A stretch of DNA of 33,705 nucleotides from CADCWK01 sp964244115 (lineage in GTDB: Bacteria; Chloroflexota; Chloroflexia; Thermomicrobiales; UBA6265): positions 1-33,705 of the forward strand of contig CAXTHM010000039.1 in the NCBI GenBank assembly GCA_964244115.1, written 5' to 3'. The notes beneath the pieces were generated by a model. That model ran no database searches. It was not told where the DNA came from and was given only the letters and a program-made list of their open reading frames with translations. Positions 26,195 through 33,705 of the stretch are shown in pieces; the first letter of the stretch is position 1, and each line of letters opens with the position of its first letter. Both the position numbers and the translations under genes were made by a program.

Positions 26195-26347
26195 CAACGC
26201 GACGAGGCGGCGGTCGGCTAGCGGGGACGCCTACTCCTGCGCCCCCGTCAGCCGGCTGGCCGTTCCCGCCGTCAGGGAGCGGGCAACGCGGTCGAGGACG
26301 ATCGGCGTCGCCAGGCGCGACCGCCAGTCCGGTCGCGCCTCCGGCGA

Positions 26348-27265
26348 TCAGCCCGAGGAGCATGTCGAAGCGATGGCGGCCTCGTCGAGGACCGCGTCGA
26401 TCACCCGGCGGGCGTCCGCCGCCTTCGCGGGGTCGACATCGTCGTAGGTGATCAGCGCCTTCCAGAGCGCCCAGCCACGGCCCCGAGCCCACATCGCGTC
26501 ATCGCCGGCGAGGGCCGCCCGGAACGCCGTGCGGCTCGCGCCGGACAGCAGCGTCCAGGCGATTACGAGGTCGCAGGCCGGGTCGCCGACGCCGGAGGTA
26601 CCGAAGTCGATCACGGCGGCCAGCCGGCCGTCCCGGACGAGCAGGTTGCCGGCGGCGACATCACCGTGGAACCAGACCGGCGAGCCATGCCAGGTGGCGG
26701 CGAGAGCAGCCTCCCAGACGGCGGTCGCGGCGGCGCCATCGATCCGGCCGGCCAGGGTCGCGATCGCCCGCCGGGTCTCGTCATCGTAGACCGTCAGCGA
26801 GGCGCCGCGGGAGAAGCTGTGCGCCCCGGCCAGCGGCCCACCGGTCGGATCGATCCGCCGCAGGGCGACGAGGAAGGCGGCGAGACCCTCCGCGAACCGG
26901 GTCAGGTCGACGATGCGGTCGAGGGTCGCGTTCTCGCCGTCCAGCCAGCGGTTGACGGACCACGGCCACGGGTAGCCCTCGCCAGGGACACCCTTCGCGA
27001 TCGGCGCCGGGATCGGCAGCGGCAGGCGCGGCGCGAGGAACGGTAGCCAGCGCTGCTCCTTCTCGACGGCCGCGACGTAGCCAGCCGCGCTCGGCAGCCG
27101 GACGGTCATGTCGTCGCCGAGGTGGAAGGTCCGGTTGTCCCAGCCGCCGAGCGCGACCGGCCGGACGGGCAACGCCGCCCAGTGGGGGAACTGGGCCGCG
27201 ACGAGGCGGCGGACGAGGGCGACATCGATCGTGACCGGCTCAGACGGTGCCGGGTACTGGTTCGA
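26348..27265 (-). CDS. Aminoglycoside phosphotransferase (APH) family protein
   Basis: A 305-aa APH-fold kinase. WFHGDVAAGNLLV carries the catalytic HGD-x4-N, and AVIDFGTSGVGDPACDL carries the Mg-binding Asp. GWDNRTFHLGDDMTVRLP is the nucleotide-binding lobe. I set the start at GTG 27265 because GGGGAG lies six bases upstream; ATG 27289 is possible. Either way it overlaps the end of the kinase gene upstream, so the two are co-transcribed. Members phosphorylate aminoglycosides, macrolides, choline or sugars; resistance cannot be assumed. Confidence 0.87.
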   Translation of the reverse strand, partial: SNQYPAPSEPVTIDVALVRRLVAAQFPHWAALPVRPVALGGWDNRTFHLGDDMTVRLPSAAGYVAAVEKEQRWLPFLAPRLPLPIPAPIAKGVPGEGYPWPWSVNRWLDGENATLDRIVDLTRFAEGLAAFLVALRRIDPTGGPLAGAHSFSRGASLTVYDDETRRAIATLAGRIDGAAATAVWEAALAATWHGSPVWFHGDVAAGNLLVRDGRLAAVIDFGTSGVGDPACDLVIAWTLLSGASRTAFRAALAGDDAMWARGRGWALWKALITYDDVDPAKAADARRVIDAVLDEAAIASTCSSG

Positions 27266-27833
27266 CACGACGATCTCCCCGCGGCCCATTCGCCGCGTCA
27301 TCCAGGTCCGGTGCCCTGTCCGCGGCACCCGCGTCATCGCCGTGACCGACCAGCCGCAGCACCTCGGCCACGACCTGACCGAGCGGCCGACTGGTGTCGA
27401 TCTCGTGGTCGGCACCACGGCGCAGCAGGGGCTCGATGGTCCGTTGCAGCTCCAGCACCCGCTCAATCTCCCCGGGCCGCTTCCCGAACGGGTTGGTCGT
27501 CCGGCTGGCGAGCCGCTCGACGATCACGTCCGGCGGGGCACTGAGCAGGACGACCTGGTCGAGCTGTGCGTAGAAGGTGCCCTGGTTCGGGGCGCAGCCC
27601 CCGAGGAACAGGACGGCCCCGTGGTCGGTGGCGAGCAGGTCCCGGACGCGGTCCCCCCGCCAGACCCAGTCCTGCCCACCGCCCGGCCCGGTCAGCTCGT
27701 CGCCGTCGACCGCGACCAGCTCGGAGAAGCCGTCCTCGTCCAGATCGACGGCCGGGTGGCCGAGGGCGGCCAGCGCCGCGATCACTGAGGATTTGCCCGT
27801 CCCGGACATCCCGGTGAGCAGGATGCGTTTCAT
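27240..27833 (-). CDS. P-loop kinase (shikimate/gluconate kinase-like AAA protein)
   Basis: A 197-aa small-molecule kinase fold with Walker A GMSGTGKSS at 8-16 near the N terminus and DLDEDG around 37-42, where such kinases bind substrate. ASRTTNPFGKRPGE corresponds to the lid region. ATG 27833 has GGGAGA upstream. It overlaps the phosphotransferase downstream by 26 bases, so the two form a tight operon and may act on the same compound. Substrate unknown. Confidence 0.82.
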   Translation of the reverse strand: MKRILLTGMSGTGKSSVIAALAALGHPAVDLDEDGFSELVAVDGDELTGPGGGQDWVWRGDRVRDLLATDHGAVLFLGGCAPNQGTFYAQLDQVVLLSAPPDVIVERLASRTTNPFGKRPGEIERVLELQRTIEPLLRRGADHEIDTSRPLGQVVAEVLRLVGHGDDAGAADRAPDLDDAANGPRGDRRVEPVPGTV

Positions 27834-28054
27834 CCGATCATCTCCCACGCCCAAGGATCCGTGCTGCGTTGATCGATCACGATCATCGGGTCGCTACGGA
27901 CGCGAGAAGACCTTTCTTCCCGGCTCGAACGCATGTGCATCGTTCGGTGCTTACCCGATGGCGATAGACGAAGCGGATGGTGATCACTCCTACTGTACGC
28001 ATCAGTCCGACAGGTCATTGTGTCCGATGACGGTCACTAAAGGCAGGAGTTTCG

Positions 28055-28382
28055 GTGATAGAGATCGAGGTTCTTCCGGAGGCACTGGCGGAGCTTGAAG
28101 CACTTCCCAGACGTGAGCAAACAGCGATCAACAACGGCCTCGTGAAGCTCCGTGAGATGGGCGGGCTACGGCTACCCACCTAGTAGTCAGGTTCAGGGCA
28201 CAACGCTGCGCGAGTTGCGGCCCTGCCGAGGGAATTCACCCTGGCGGGCGTTTTACCAGCGGCTCGCCAACGGAACGATCATCGTTGCGGCAATCGGGCC
28301 AGAGGCGATACATAATCGTCGAGGGTTTGATCGTGCGGTCGACAGAGCACTGGCTCGCATTGCAGCCTGGGAGTCCGAATGA
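28055..28382 (+). pseudogene. RelE/HigB-like toxin (Gp49-like), frameshifted
   Basis: GTG 28055, with CAGGAG upstream, begins IEIEVLPEALAELEALPRRE and reads as far as LRLPT before two TAG codons at about 28181-28186. The next frame gives the expected continuation SSQVQGTTLRELRPCRG, then SPWRAFYQRL, ending at TGA 28380-28382. One extra base (or two missing) in the CCC run near 28175-28180 explains it. Members of this family are ribosome-dependent mRNA nucleases. As read, the toxin is dead, unless the base is a sequencing error. Confidence 0.75.
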
Positions 28383-28720
28383 ACAGTCACGTTCCCAAAC
28401 CCAGCTACTCCGTCGACGAGGTGATCGAGCGACATCGTCAGGCAGACCCCGTCTTCCGCGAGGAATGCGATCGCACGGCCTTTGCCCGTGACGTCTCGAT
28501 CGCGGTGCTGCGCTATCGCGTCGAGCACGGCGTCGATATCGACCAGCTTGCCGCCCATCTGGGTGTCGACCCAGAAACCGTCGGGGTTTTGGAAGACGGT
28601 GAAGACAATCCCTCCATCGAGACACTGCGGCTGCTCTCGGAACGACTCGGGCTGCGGTTCGCCCTCGACATCCACCCCAGCCCGTCGTCCGGCGTCGAGG
28701 TCATCCACTCCGTCGCCTGA
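28379..28720 (+). CDS. HigA-like XRE family antitoxin
   Basis: A 113-aa protein whose ATG overlaps the toxin stop as ATGA. Residues from about 50 to 100 form an HTH_XRE-like domain: VDIDQLAAHLGVDPETVGVL, then NPSIETLRLLSERLGLRF. Such antitoxins neutralise the toxin and repress their own promoter. The toxin-first order is that of higBA. The preceding DNA (27990-28050) is AT-richer and is the likely promoter, but I could not fix -35/-10 boxes. Confidence 0.85.
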   Translation: MNSHVPKPSYSVDEVIERHRQADPVFREECDRTAFARDVSIAVLRYRVEHGVDIDQLAAHLGVDPETVGVLEDGEDNPSIETLRLLSERLGLRFALDIHPSPSSGVEVIHSVA

Positions 28721-28805
28721 ACGTAAACGAAATGACTACGTGCGACTGGTCTGGTCAATGGCGTTGGGCCTCCCGTGGCCGATGTCGGAGAGGTCAACGG
28801 AATCC

Positions 28806-29427
28806 GGGCGTGTCTCGTTCCTCCAGGGAGGTGGCCTGGAGTCCGCAGCCTGAAGGGGTGAGCAAGGCGTCCCGCCTGGGCGCTCCGCTCGTCCCCGACG
28901 CCGGCTGCCCCCTATCGAACCCATCCTCCCGCCCACGCCCAACGGTGGCCGGCCCCGTATTCCCGACCGGGCGATCTTCACCGAGATCCGCGACCGCGGA
29001 CGGGCCAGGCCCCACGGACCGGAGCCGTCCCGGCACCAGACGCTACCTGATCGCGGATCGGCAGGGGACGCCCTCGCGGCCCGCCTGACGGGGACCGACC
29101 GGCGCGACCGCGTCGTCGTCGACGCGCTGACCGGCGGCCTGACACGCTCCCCGCCGACACGGCGTAGGACATCAGGACGCCCCGGCGGGACGTGCATCGG
29201 CACACCGGGGAGGGGTGACCGGCGGGGCATCGGGTCGACCCGGCGATGGCGCGGCCCCGCTGCCTGGCGGAGCGGACGTTCGCGTGGCTGACGCGGTTCC
29301 GGCGGTTGACGATCCGGTTCGAGCGGCGGCGCCACACCCACGACGTGTTCACCGTCGTGGGCTGCGCACGGACGTGTCGGGAGACGCCGATCCGGCCAAA
29401 CGAATGGAGAAACACCCTCCTGGCGTC
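28806..29427 (+). mobile_element. Decayed IS5-like insertion sequence
   Basis: Scattered frames on the plus strand give an IS5-type N terminus (LPPIEPILPP...GGRPRIPDRAIFTEIR at about 28905-28990) and the C terminus ERTFAWLTRFRRLTIRFERR at 29269-29330. The middle, with the catalytic DDE residues, is shortened and frameshifted. A left end near 28807 (GGCGTGTCTCG) and right end near 29410 (GGAGAAACACCCTC) are plausible degenerate terminal repeats. Its tail matches the fragment at 4799-4914. Not mobile by itself. Confidence 0.65.
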
Positions 29428-29857
29428 ACCCGATCGAAGATGCTGGGATGCTGGTCATGCGGCGGTCGGAGAAGGACCAGGGGCGCGTCCATCCTCGCTC
29501 GCAGCGCACGGATCGGAACCGATCCCATGCATCACAGGATTGCCATTGATTCGATGTTATCGCAAAACGATGCGAACTCATGGGTCCATCATCTTTTCAG
29601 AGGGTACTATTGTCCTGTTTCAGGAAAATCCTTTGGCTGGCCGTCGATTTCTCCTGGTGATACTCCCGCCTGAATACTAAGATTAGCTCGGTGGAAAACT
29701 TGTGAGTGAATCGTGATCGGCATGTTTTGGATATCGTTACCGATAGCGATAGCGATACCGGAGCGGCACGATCCAGACGACGATCTCCTTCGAGACCACC
29801 TGTCAGGCAATTGCCAAGGCATCGTCGATCAGTAGTCCTAATGGAGGGCTCTATCCC
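29428..29857. other. AT-richer leader of the surface-protein cluster
   Basis: No convincing gene. The DNA is notably richer in A/T than the rest of the window, and contains a CGATAG-type hexamer repeat and the palindrome TATCG-TTAC-CGATA at about 29733-29746. It likely holds the promoter and regulatory sites for the genes from 29858. Confidence 0.45.
29741..29758. repeat. CGATAG hexamer, three units
   Basis: Two exact CGATAG units and a CGATAC. This could be binding sites for a regulator of the surface cluster, about 100 bases upstream of its first gene. Confidence 0.5.
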
Positions 29858-30418
29858 ATGCACATCGTCCCGACCGTCAAGCGTCTCATCGCCCTCGTGC
29901 TCGTCCTGAGTTTCGTCGCCGTTTCACCGGTAGGTGCTCAGGATTCCCCCAACGTCCCGGTCGACGTCCAGGTCAATGGAGCGACAGGAGCCGGGCTCAC
30001 CCTGACTGCCGCACAGTCTGGGGCGTTCAACCCAGTCACCTACAGCTTCACTGACCAGACGGTCACTGGTGCGATTACGGTCACCCTGCTCGACAACCGT
30101 GGAACGAACGCCGGCTGGAGTATCAACATCGAGGCGCCCGACTTCGTCGGCACCGGTTCCAACGCGGTCCCCATTCCCGTCACCGGTCTCTCGCTGACGC
30201 CCGGGACGGTCTCGGTTACGGCCGGGCAGGTTTCCCCACTCCCGACCGCCAGCACGGTGGCCATGAGGACGACTTCCCAGCGACTGATGACCGCCGCGCT
30301 CAACTCGGGAGCTGGTCAGTACACGGTGATCTTCGCCGCATCGCTGCTCATCCCTGGGAATACCCCGGTCGATAACTACACCACGACGCTCGCCCTTTCC
30401 GCCGCGGCTGCCCCGTAA
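29858..30418 (+). CDS. Secreted WxL-like domain protein
   Basis: A 186-aa exported protein with the Sec signal RLIALVLVLSFVAVSPVGAQ (cleavage probably after VGA near residue 27). The mature part is a small beta-rich domain with TLLDNRGTNAGWSINIEA, the D-x-R-G...G-W pattern central to WxL domains. The W-x-L motif itself is not present, and the C terminus reads YTTTLALSAAAAP where classical members have TWTLSDGP-like ends. GGAGGG precedes ATG 29858. In Firmicutes such proteins bind peptidoglycan at the cell surface together with DUF916 proteins. The next gene here is a DUF916 protein, which supports the call. Confidence 0.7.
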   Translation: MHIVPTVKRLIALVLVLSFVAVSPVGAQDSPNVPVDVQVNGATGAGLTLTAAQSGAFNPVTYSFTDQTVTGAITVTLLDNRGTNAGWSINIEAPDFVGTGSNAVPIPVTGLSLTPGTVSVTAGQVSPLPTASTVAMRTTSQRLMTAALNSGAGQYTVIFAASLLIPGNTPVDNYTTTLALSAAAAP

Positions 30419-30483
30419 CCGGCAGGAACGAGCGATCGGCCCCGATGGTTTTCGTCGCATCGCCCTCCCAAAAGGACGTACTC

Positions 30484-31722
30484 ATGCCCGTATCACCTCG
30501 GATCCGACGCTCGGTCCTGACCGCGATCATGCTGATGTTCATGACGCTCTTCCCGAGTGTGGCGGCTGGCCAGTCTACGCCGGCCGCCACACCCGAAGCC
30601 CCCGACGGACCCAGCTTCGTCCTCCGTCCACTGGACGATGTCGACGGCTCCTACTTCACCCTGGAAGCGGCGGCCGGTTCGTCACAGACCCTGGAGGTCG
30701 TGGTCGGCAACGCTGACGACACTCCGCTTACCCTGCGAACCTATGTCGCGGATGGGTTCACCCTGATCAACGGTGGCTTCGGGACCAAAGAGGAGTCGGA
30801 GCCGCTGACGGGTACCGCCACCTGGCTGACCTATGAGGCGGCCACCCTGACGCTGGAGTCGGGCGAGGGCGTCGAACGGGAGATCGGCGTAGCGATCCCC
30901 GACGGCACAGCTCCCGGGCAGTACATCGCCGGCGTCGTGCTCCAGACGGCGGAGCCGATCACCGTCGAAGGCAGTTCGTTCTTCAAACAGACGATCCGCA
31001 AGTCGGTCGCGATCTTCATCACCGTACCCGGGCCGACCACTCCCGCCATGGAACTCGGTGAACCGACGATCCAGGGAGAAACCGGCAGTGTGCTGCTCGT
31101 AGTCCCGATCAGCAACACCGGCAATGTGCTCCTGAAGCCAGCCGGCGAGTTGACCCTGACCGATAGCAGTGGCAACGAGATCTTCGGCCAGCAGATCAGT
31201 ATGAACTCCGTCTACGCCGGGATGGATACGACCCTGGAGATCCCTCTTCCCTCGACCATCCCGGACGGCGACTATCAGGTCACGCTCAGCCTCTCCGACG
31301 ATGCCAGCGACGCCGAAGCGAGCCTCGACCAGGTTGCGCTGGCGTTGGTCCGGGGGACCGCCAGTGAGGCGCCCATCTCGCTGGGGTCGACGACGATCAC
31401 GCCCTTGCCCGATGAGGACGATGTCCAGTTCGCCTCGGTATCCGTCACGATCGAGAATCGCGACATCCCCCTGAACGGCGCCCAGGTCGTCCTGAACGTC
31501 CGGCGCGACGGGGAAGTGGTCGAGGATTTCCTGCTCGCCAGTGCGGTCACCCTCCAACAGGGTGAAACCGTCCTGGAGCAGCGCTATCTGCCGATCACCG
31601 GCTGGACGGCCGGCGAATGGACATTCTCGGTGACCCTGGAATCCGTCGATCCGACCACCGGAGCCAAGACGACCATCCTCTCAACCGAGGTGGACCAGTC
31701 CATCTCGATCAGTGAACCGTAG
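30484..31722 (+). CDS. DUF916 (WxLIP-type) surface protein
   Basis: A 412-aa secreted protein. AAAAGGA precedes ATG 30484, which is preferred over the in-frame ATG at 30445 because it places the signal peptide (RIRRSVLTAIMLMFMTL...AAG) correctly. Residues about 45-165 match the DUF916 peptidoglycan-binding domain: SYFTLEAAAGSSQTLEVVVG, then LRTYVADGFT and IPDGTAPGQYIAGVVLQ. Residues 190-300 and 305-405 are further beta-sandwich domains resembling DUF3324-type and CARDB-like repeats. Firmicutes members have a C-terminal membrane anchor; none is visible here. It sits between two WxL-like genes, as in csc clusters. Confidence 0.75.
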   Translation: MPVSPRIRRSVLTAIMLMFMTLFPSVAAGQSTPAATPEAPDGPSFVLRPLDDVDGSYFTLEAAAGSSQTLEVVVGNADDTPLTLRTYVADGFTLINGGFGTKEESEPLTGTATWLTYEAATLTLESGEGVEREIGVAIPDGTAPGQYIAGVVLQTAEPITVEGSSFFKQTIRKSVAIFITVPGPTTPAMELGEPTIQGETGSVLLVVPISNTGNVLLKPAGELTLTDSSGNEIFGQQISMNSVYAGMDTTLEIPLPSTIPDGDYQVTLSLSDDASDAEASLDQVALALVRGTASEAPISLGSTTITPLPDEDDVQFASVSVTIENRDIPLNGAQVVLNVRRDGEVVEDFLLASAVTLQQGETVLEQRYLPITGWTAGEWTFSVTLESVDPTTGAKTTILSTEVDQSISISEP

Positions 31723-31729
31723 CCATCAG

Positions 31730-32287
31730 ATGGATTTCCTGACTGGACGTCTTCGGACGTCGGTGCGTGCCGTCCTGATCCTCCTCCTCATGATGGGAGG
31801 GGCGACCGATACGATCCGGGCCCAGGACGGCGACGCCGATATCGTGGTCGTGATCCGGGTGCTTCCCTCGTCCCCGGTCATGACGATCGATGGAGCGGTC
31901 TCGACGATCCTCCCCGATCCGGTCCAGTCCGATCCCGGAGCCAGCACCCTCTGGATGGTCCTGACGGTGAACGACGGCCGTGGTCAGGCGTCCGGCTGGG
32001 ATGCCTACCTCCAGCAGGCCCCATCGACCCGGCCTGGCGATCGGCTCGTATTCATCGATCGCCAGTGCGTTGCGAATGAGGAGGTCGACCAGTCGTCGGG
32101 GGGCGGAGAGGGCACCTGCGCCACCATGACTGCGGTCGACCTCCCACTCGACGAGCCGGTCTCCGTCTTCAGCGCCGTGTCAGGGTTCGGATCCGGCACG
32201 TCGCGGATGCGGTTCCGGTTCGGTGCCGGCGACGAGGATCCGGATTCTCCGATCGTCCTGATCCTCGCCTTCCCCACGGCACCATGA
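31730..32287 (+). CDS. Second secreted WxL-like protein
   Basis: A 185-aa exported protein from ATG 31730 (signal: VRAVLILLLMMGGATDTIRAQ). GTG 31712, which overlaps the previous stop, is an alternative that would couple translation; neither has a good ribosome site. VNDGRGQASGWDAYLQQAP repeats the D-x-R-G...G-W pattern of the gene at 29858. Two Cys (in DRQCVANEE and GTCATM) could form a disulfide. It ends VLILAFPTAP. It is probably a second partner of the DUF916 protein. Confidence 0.6.
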   Translation: MDFLTGRLRTSVRAVLILLLMMGGATDTIRAQDGDADIVVVIRVLPSSPVMTIDGAVSTILPDPVQSDPGASTLWMVLTVNDGRGQASGWDAYLQQAPSTRPGDRLVFIDRQCVANEEVDQSSGGGEGTCATMTAVDLPLDEPVSVFSAVSGFGSGTSRMRFRFGAGDEDPDSPIVLILAFPTAP

Positions 32288-32484
32288 TTCCGGATGAGGG
32301 TCGGCATCCTCGACAGGTCCTGATCAGGTCCCGTCCCTCACCGGCAACCCGCTTCCCGTGATCGGCCCCGGACCGGCGAGGCCGCCGCGGAGCCCTTCTC
32401 TCTGGCCCATGCAGGTCGATAACCTGACTCCCGTCCGCTGATCGCGGCACTCCCTGTCGACCTCCCCCAGGACACACCCATCCA

Positions 32485-33705
32485 ATGACCAAGCCCCAAG
32501 ACCACGACGTGCCAGCTGGCCGTCCCCTGTTGAGACATCTGAGCGCCCCTCGGCCGGTGACATTGCTTGTCGTTGGCGTCGCGGTGTGTCTGGCCCTTGG
32601 CTGGATGATCGCTTTCCCCCGGAGCTCCGATGAACCGCTCGCCCTAGGGAGTCTGCCTTCGGCCGCGGCGGCGGACGTTCCCGAAGAATCGTCCCAGCTC
32701 GTGGAACCCACTCCGACCAATACGGCGACGAGCACCGCCACGACCGCCCCGACGAGCACCGCCACGACTGCCCCGACGAGCACCGCCCCGAGGAGCACCG
32801 CCACGACCGCCCCGAGGAGCACCGCGACCGAACGGGCTGTCCAGGTGGCTGATCCGACGGTCCCGGCCACTGCCACGGCCAATGCCCCCGCTCCGGACCG
32901 CGCCGGGCGCGCCGCCGCGGTCAGCACGACGACCTCCCAACCCGCTTCCGCCGGGAGAGTGAGCTCCCAGGCCGTCACCTACACGTACACGATCACGTAC
33001 ACGATCGGCGCTACGACCTACCCGATCACGACGCCGATCCTGGTCAACCAGAATATCCCCTTCTCGGCAACTACTTCCCCACCAACATCGACCACCGTGA
33101 CATCGTACGAGTCGGTCGACTGCTCCGGCGCCACGACGGGCGGCTACCTGTCGAAGGTCGGCACCAATTCGGTGAAGGTCCAGACCAGTGATGGCTCCAG
33201 TACGTGCAAGACCTTCACCGTTGTCCGACCGGTTCCCGTCATATCTCTGACAGCCGACCTCCCATCGACCGGCGGTAGGGTCGCCTACAGCGTAAGTGTC
33301 GCGAATGTCTCCAATGCCAGTGGACCGGCCCCTTATGGCAACGTCAAGCTATTCGGTTGCACGAGCAAGGCCATGTGTTCGTCGACGAACAATGTCGGGA
33401 ATGTGGATACCATCAACGTCTACGATGGTCGGGACTCGAACGGTGTTACGGCTGTCAGTGGCACCTGGGCATGCTTCTACGCTGTTTACACGGATTACGA
33501 TAACCGTTACCAGAGCGCTGACCTGGTCTACTGCGGAAAGACATCGCCGACCGCGACCGCTGTGCCTCCCACGCCCACTCGCACGCCGACCGCGACCGCT
33601 GTGCCTCCGACACCCACCCGCACACCGACCGCGACCGCTGTGCCTCCGACACCCACCCGCACACCGACCGCGACCGCTGTGCCTCCCACCCCTACCCGCA
33701 CACCG
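32485..33705 (+). CDS. Large membrane-anchored surface protein with Thr/Pro repeats (runs off window)
   Basis: Open from ATG 32485 to the window end with no stop, 407 codons. A single membrane segment TLLLVVGVAVCLALGWMIAF-like lies near residues 29-50 after a short cytoplasmic start. A low-complexity TSTATTAP repeat linker lies at about 82-115. A beta-rich region follows, with TYTYTITYTIGATTYPI near 170-186 and six or more Cys between 210 and 350 (for example CSGATT, SSTCK, GCTSKAMC, WACFYA, YCGK). A C-terminal PTATAVPPTPTRT repeat begins at residue 355. I do not recognise the Cys-rich domain. It is probably the largest surface component of the cluster. It is absent from simple ORF lists because it lacks a stop. 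Confidence 0.75.
   Translation, partial: MTKPQDHDVPAGRPLLRHLSAPRPVTLLVVGVAVCLALGWMIAFPRSSDEPLALGSLPSAAAADVPEESSQLVEPTPTNTATSTATTAPTSTATTAPTSTAPRSTATTAPRSTATERAVQVADPTVPATATANAPAPDRAGRAAAVSTTTSQPASAGRVSSQAVTYTYTITYTIGATTYPITTPILVNQNIPFSATTSPPTSTTVTSYESVDCSGATTGGYLSKVGTNSVKVQTSDGSSTCKTFTVVRPVPVISLTADLPSTGGRVAYSVSVANVSNASGPAPYGNVKLFGCTSKAMCSSTNNVGNVDTINVYDGRDSNGVTAVSGTWACFYAVYTDYDNRYQSADLVYCGKTSPTATAVPPTPTRTPTATAVPPTPTRTPTATAVPPTPTRTPTATAVPPTPTRTP
32728..32829 (+). repeat. 24-bp tandem repeat coding TSTATTAP
   Basis: Two full units (32728-32775), a short 15-bp unit, a variant unit with AGG for the first codon, and a final partial unit. All are in frame in the surface protein. Confidence 0.8.
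33547..33705 (+). repeat. 39-bp tandem repeat coding PTATAVPPTPTRT
   Basis: Four units at 33547, 33586, 33625 and 33664; units 2 and 3 are identical in DNA. It continues past the window end. Copy number could vary between strains. Confidence 0.9.

Noticed and set aside
26184..26492. Small minus-strand ORF with a GLIAGGATGLAVAPG stretch
   Set aside because: It overlaps the end of the phosphotransferase in another frame, with no ribosome site or family.
26348..27265. Calling the phosphotransferase an antibiotic resistance gene
   Set aside because: The APH fold is shared by many metabolic kinases and nothing in the sequence or its neighbours fixes the substrate.
29597..29863. Minus-strand ORFs of 71-88 aa before the surface cluster
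   Set aside because: They lie across the likely promoter region and have no ribosome site or recognised pattern.
33547..33705. Regular 39-bp repeats considered as a CRISPR array
   Set aside because: Units are contiguous without spacers and keep the reading frame, so they are coding repeats.

Overview
This is a GC-rich window with three fixed-size 10-N gaps (10135-10144, 16343-16352, 17725-17734). It therefore looks like scaffolded draft or metagenome assembly rather than finished sequence. Gene content and protein style suggest a Chloroflexota bacterium of the Thermomicrobia/Sphaerobacter type. The pointers are Tat-exported family 5 solute-binding proteins, several Gfo/Idh/MocA dehydrogenases, a sugar-phosphate isomerase, an LLM-class (F420-type) oxidoreductase and secreted proteins with TPT-rich linkers. 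This placement is inference; no rRNA or tRNA gene was seen.

Region 1 (1-3664) holds two ATPase/permease pairs of ABC-2 type exporters, the first cut by the window edge. Region 2 (3665-4949) is a small scar. It contains a beta-class DNA methyltransferase broken by frameshifts and the tail of an IS5-like transposase, and it is bracketed by near-identical 30-bp copies of the 3' end of the ABC permease gene. Region 3 (4940-11477) is metabolic and transport housekeeping: an MFS carrier, a Gfo/Idh/MocA oxidoreductase, an epimerase remnant, a DUF3817 membrane protein, a family 5 solute-binding protein and a TIM-barrel isomerase.

Region 4 (11786-17190, minus strand) is a type III-like restriction-modification operon. 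A Mod-like methyltransferase is coupled by an ATGA overlap to a helicase/PD-(D/E)XK Res subunit, and a small conserved 67-aa protein lies upstream. The mod gene is the most intriguing object in the window. A 16-base C run (poly-G on the coding strand) abuts an assembly gap inside the reading frame, and the central target-recognition part of the gene is far more AT-rich than its ends. That could mean phase variation and domain exchange, or an assembly or sequencing artefact.

Region 5 (17226-28720) is mixed. It has a second MFS carrier, a low-GC membrane protein convergent with a 39-aa proline-rich ORF, an NAD-dependent epimerase, an LLM oxidoreductase, a second Gfo/Idh/MocA protein, a VOC protein, an SDR, a phosphotransferase overlapping a small P-loop kinase, and a HigBA-like toxin-antitoxin pair whose toxin is frameshifted. 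Dispersed inverted repeats and gene fragments fill the spaces.

Region 6 (28806-33705) starts with a decayed IS5-like element that shares its 3' end with the scar at 4.8 kb. An AT-richer leader follows, then a co-directional surface cluster: a WxL-like secreted protein, a DUF916 (WxLIP-type) protein, a second WxL-like protein, and a large membrane-anchored protein with Thr/Pro repeats that runs off the window. This resembles the Firmicutes cell-surface complex (csc) arrangement transplanted to a different cell envelope.
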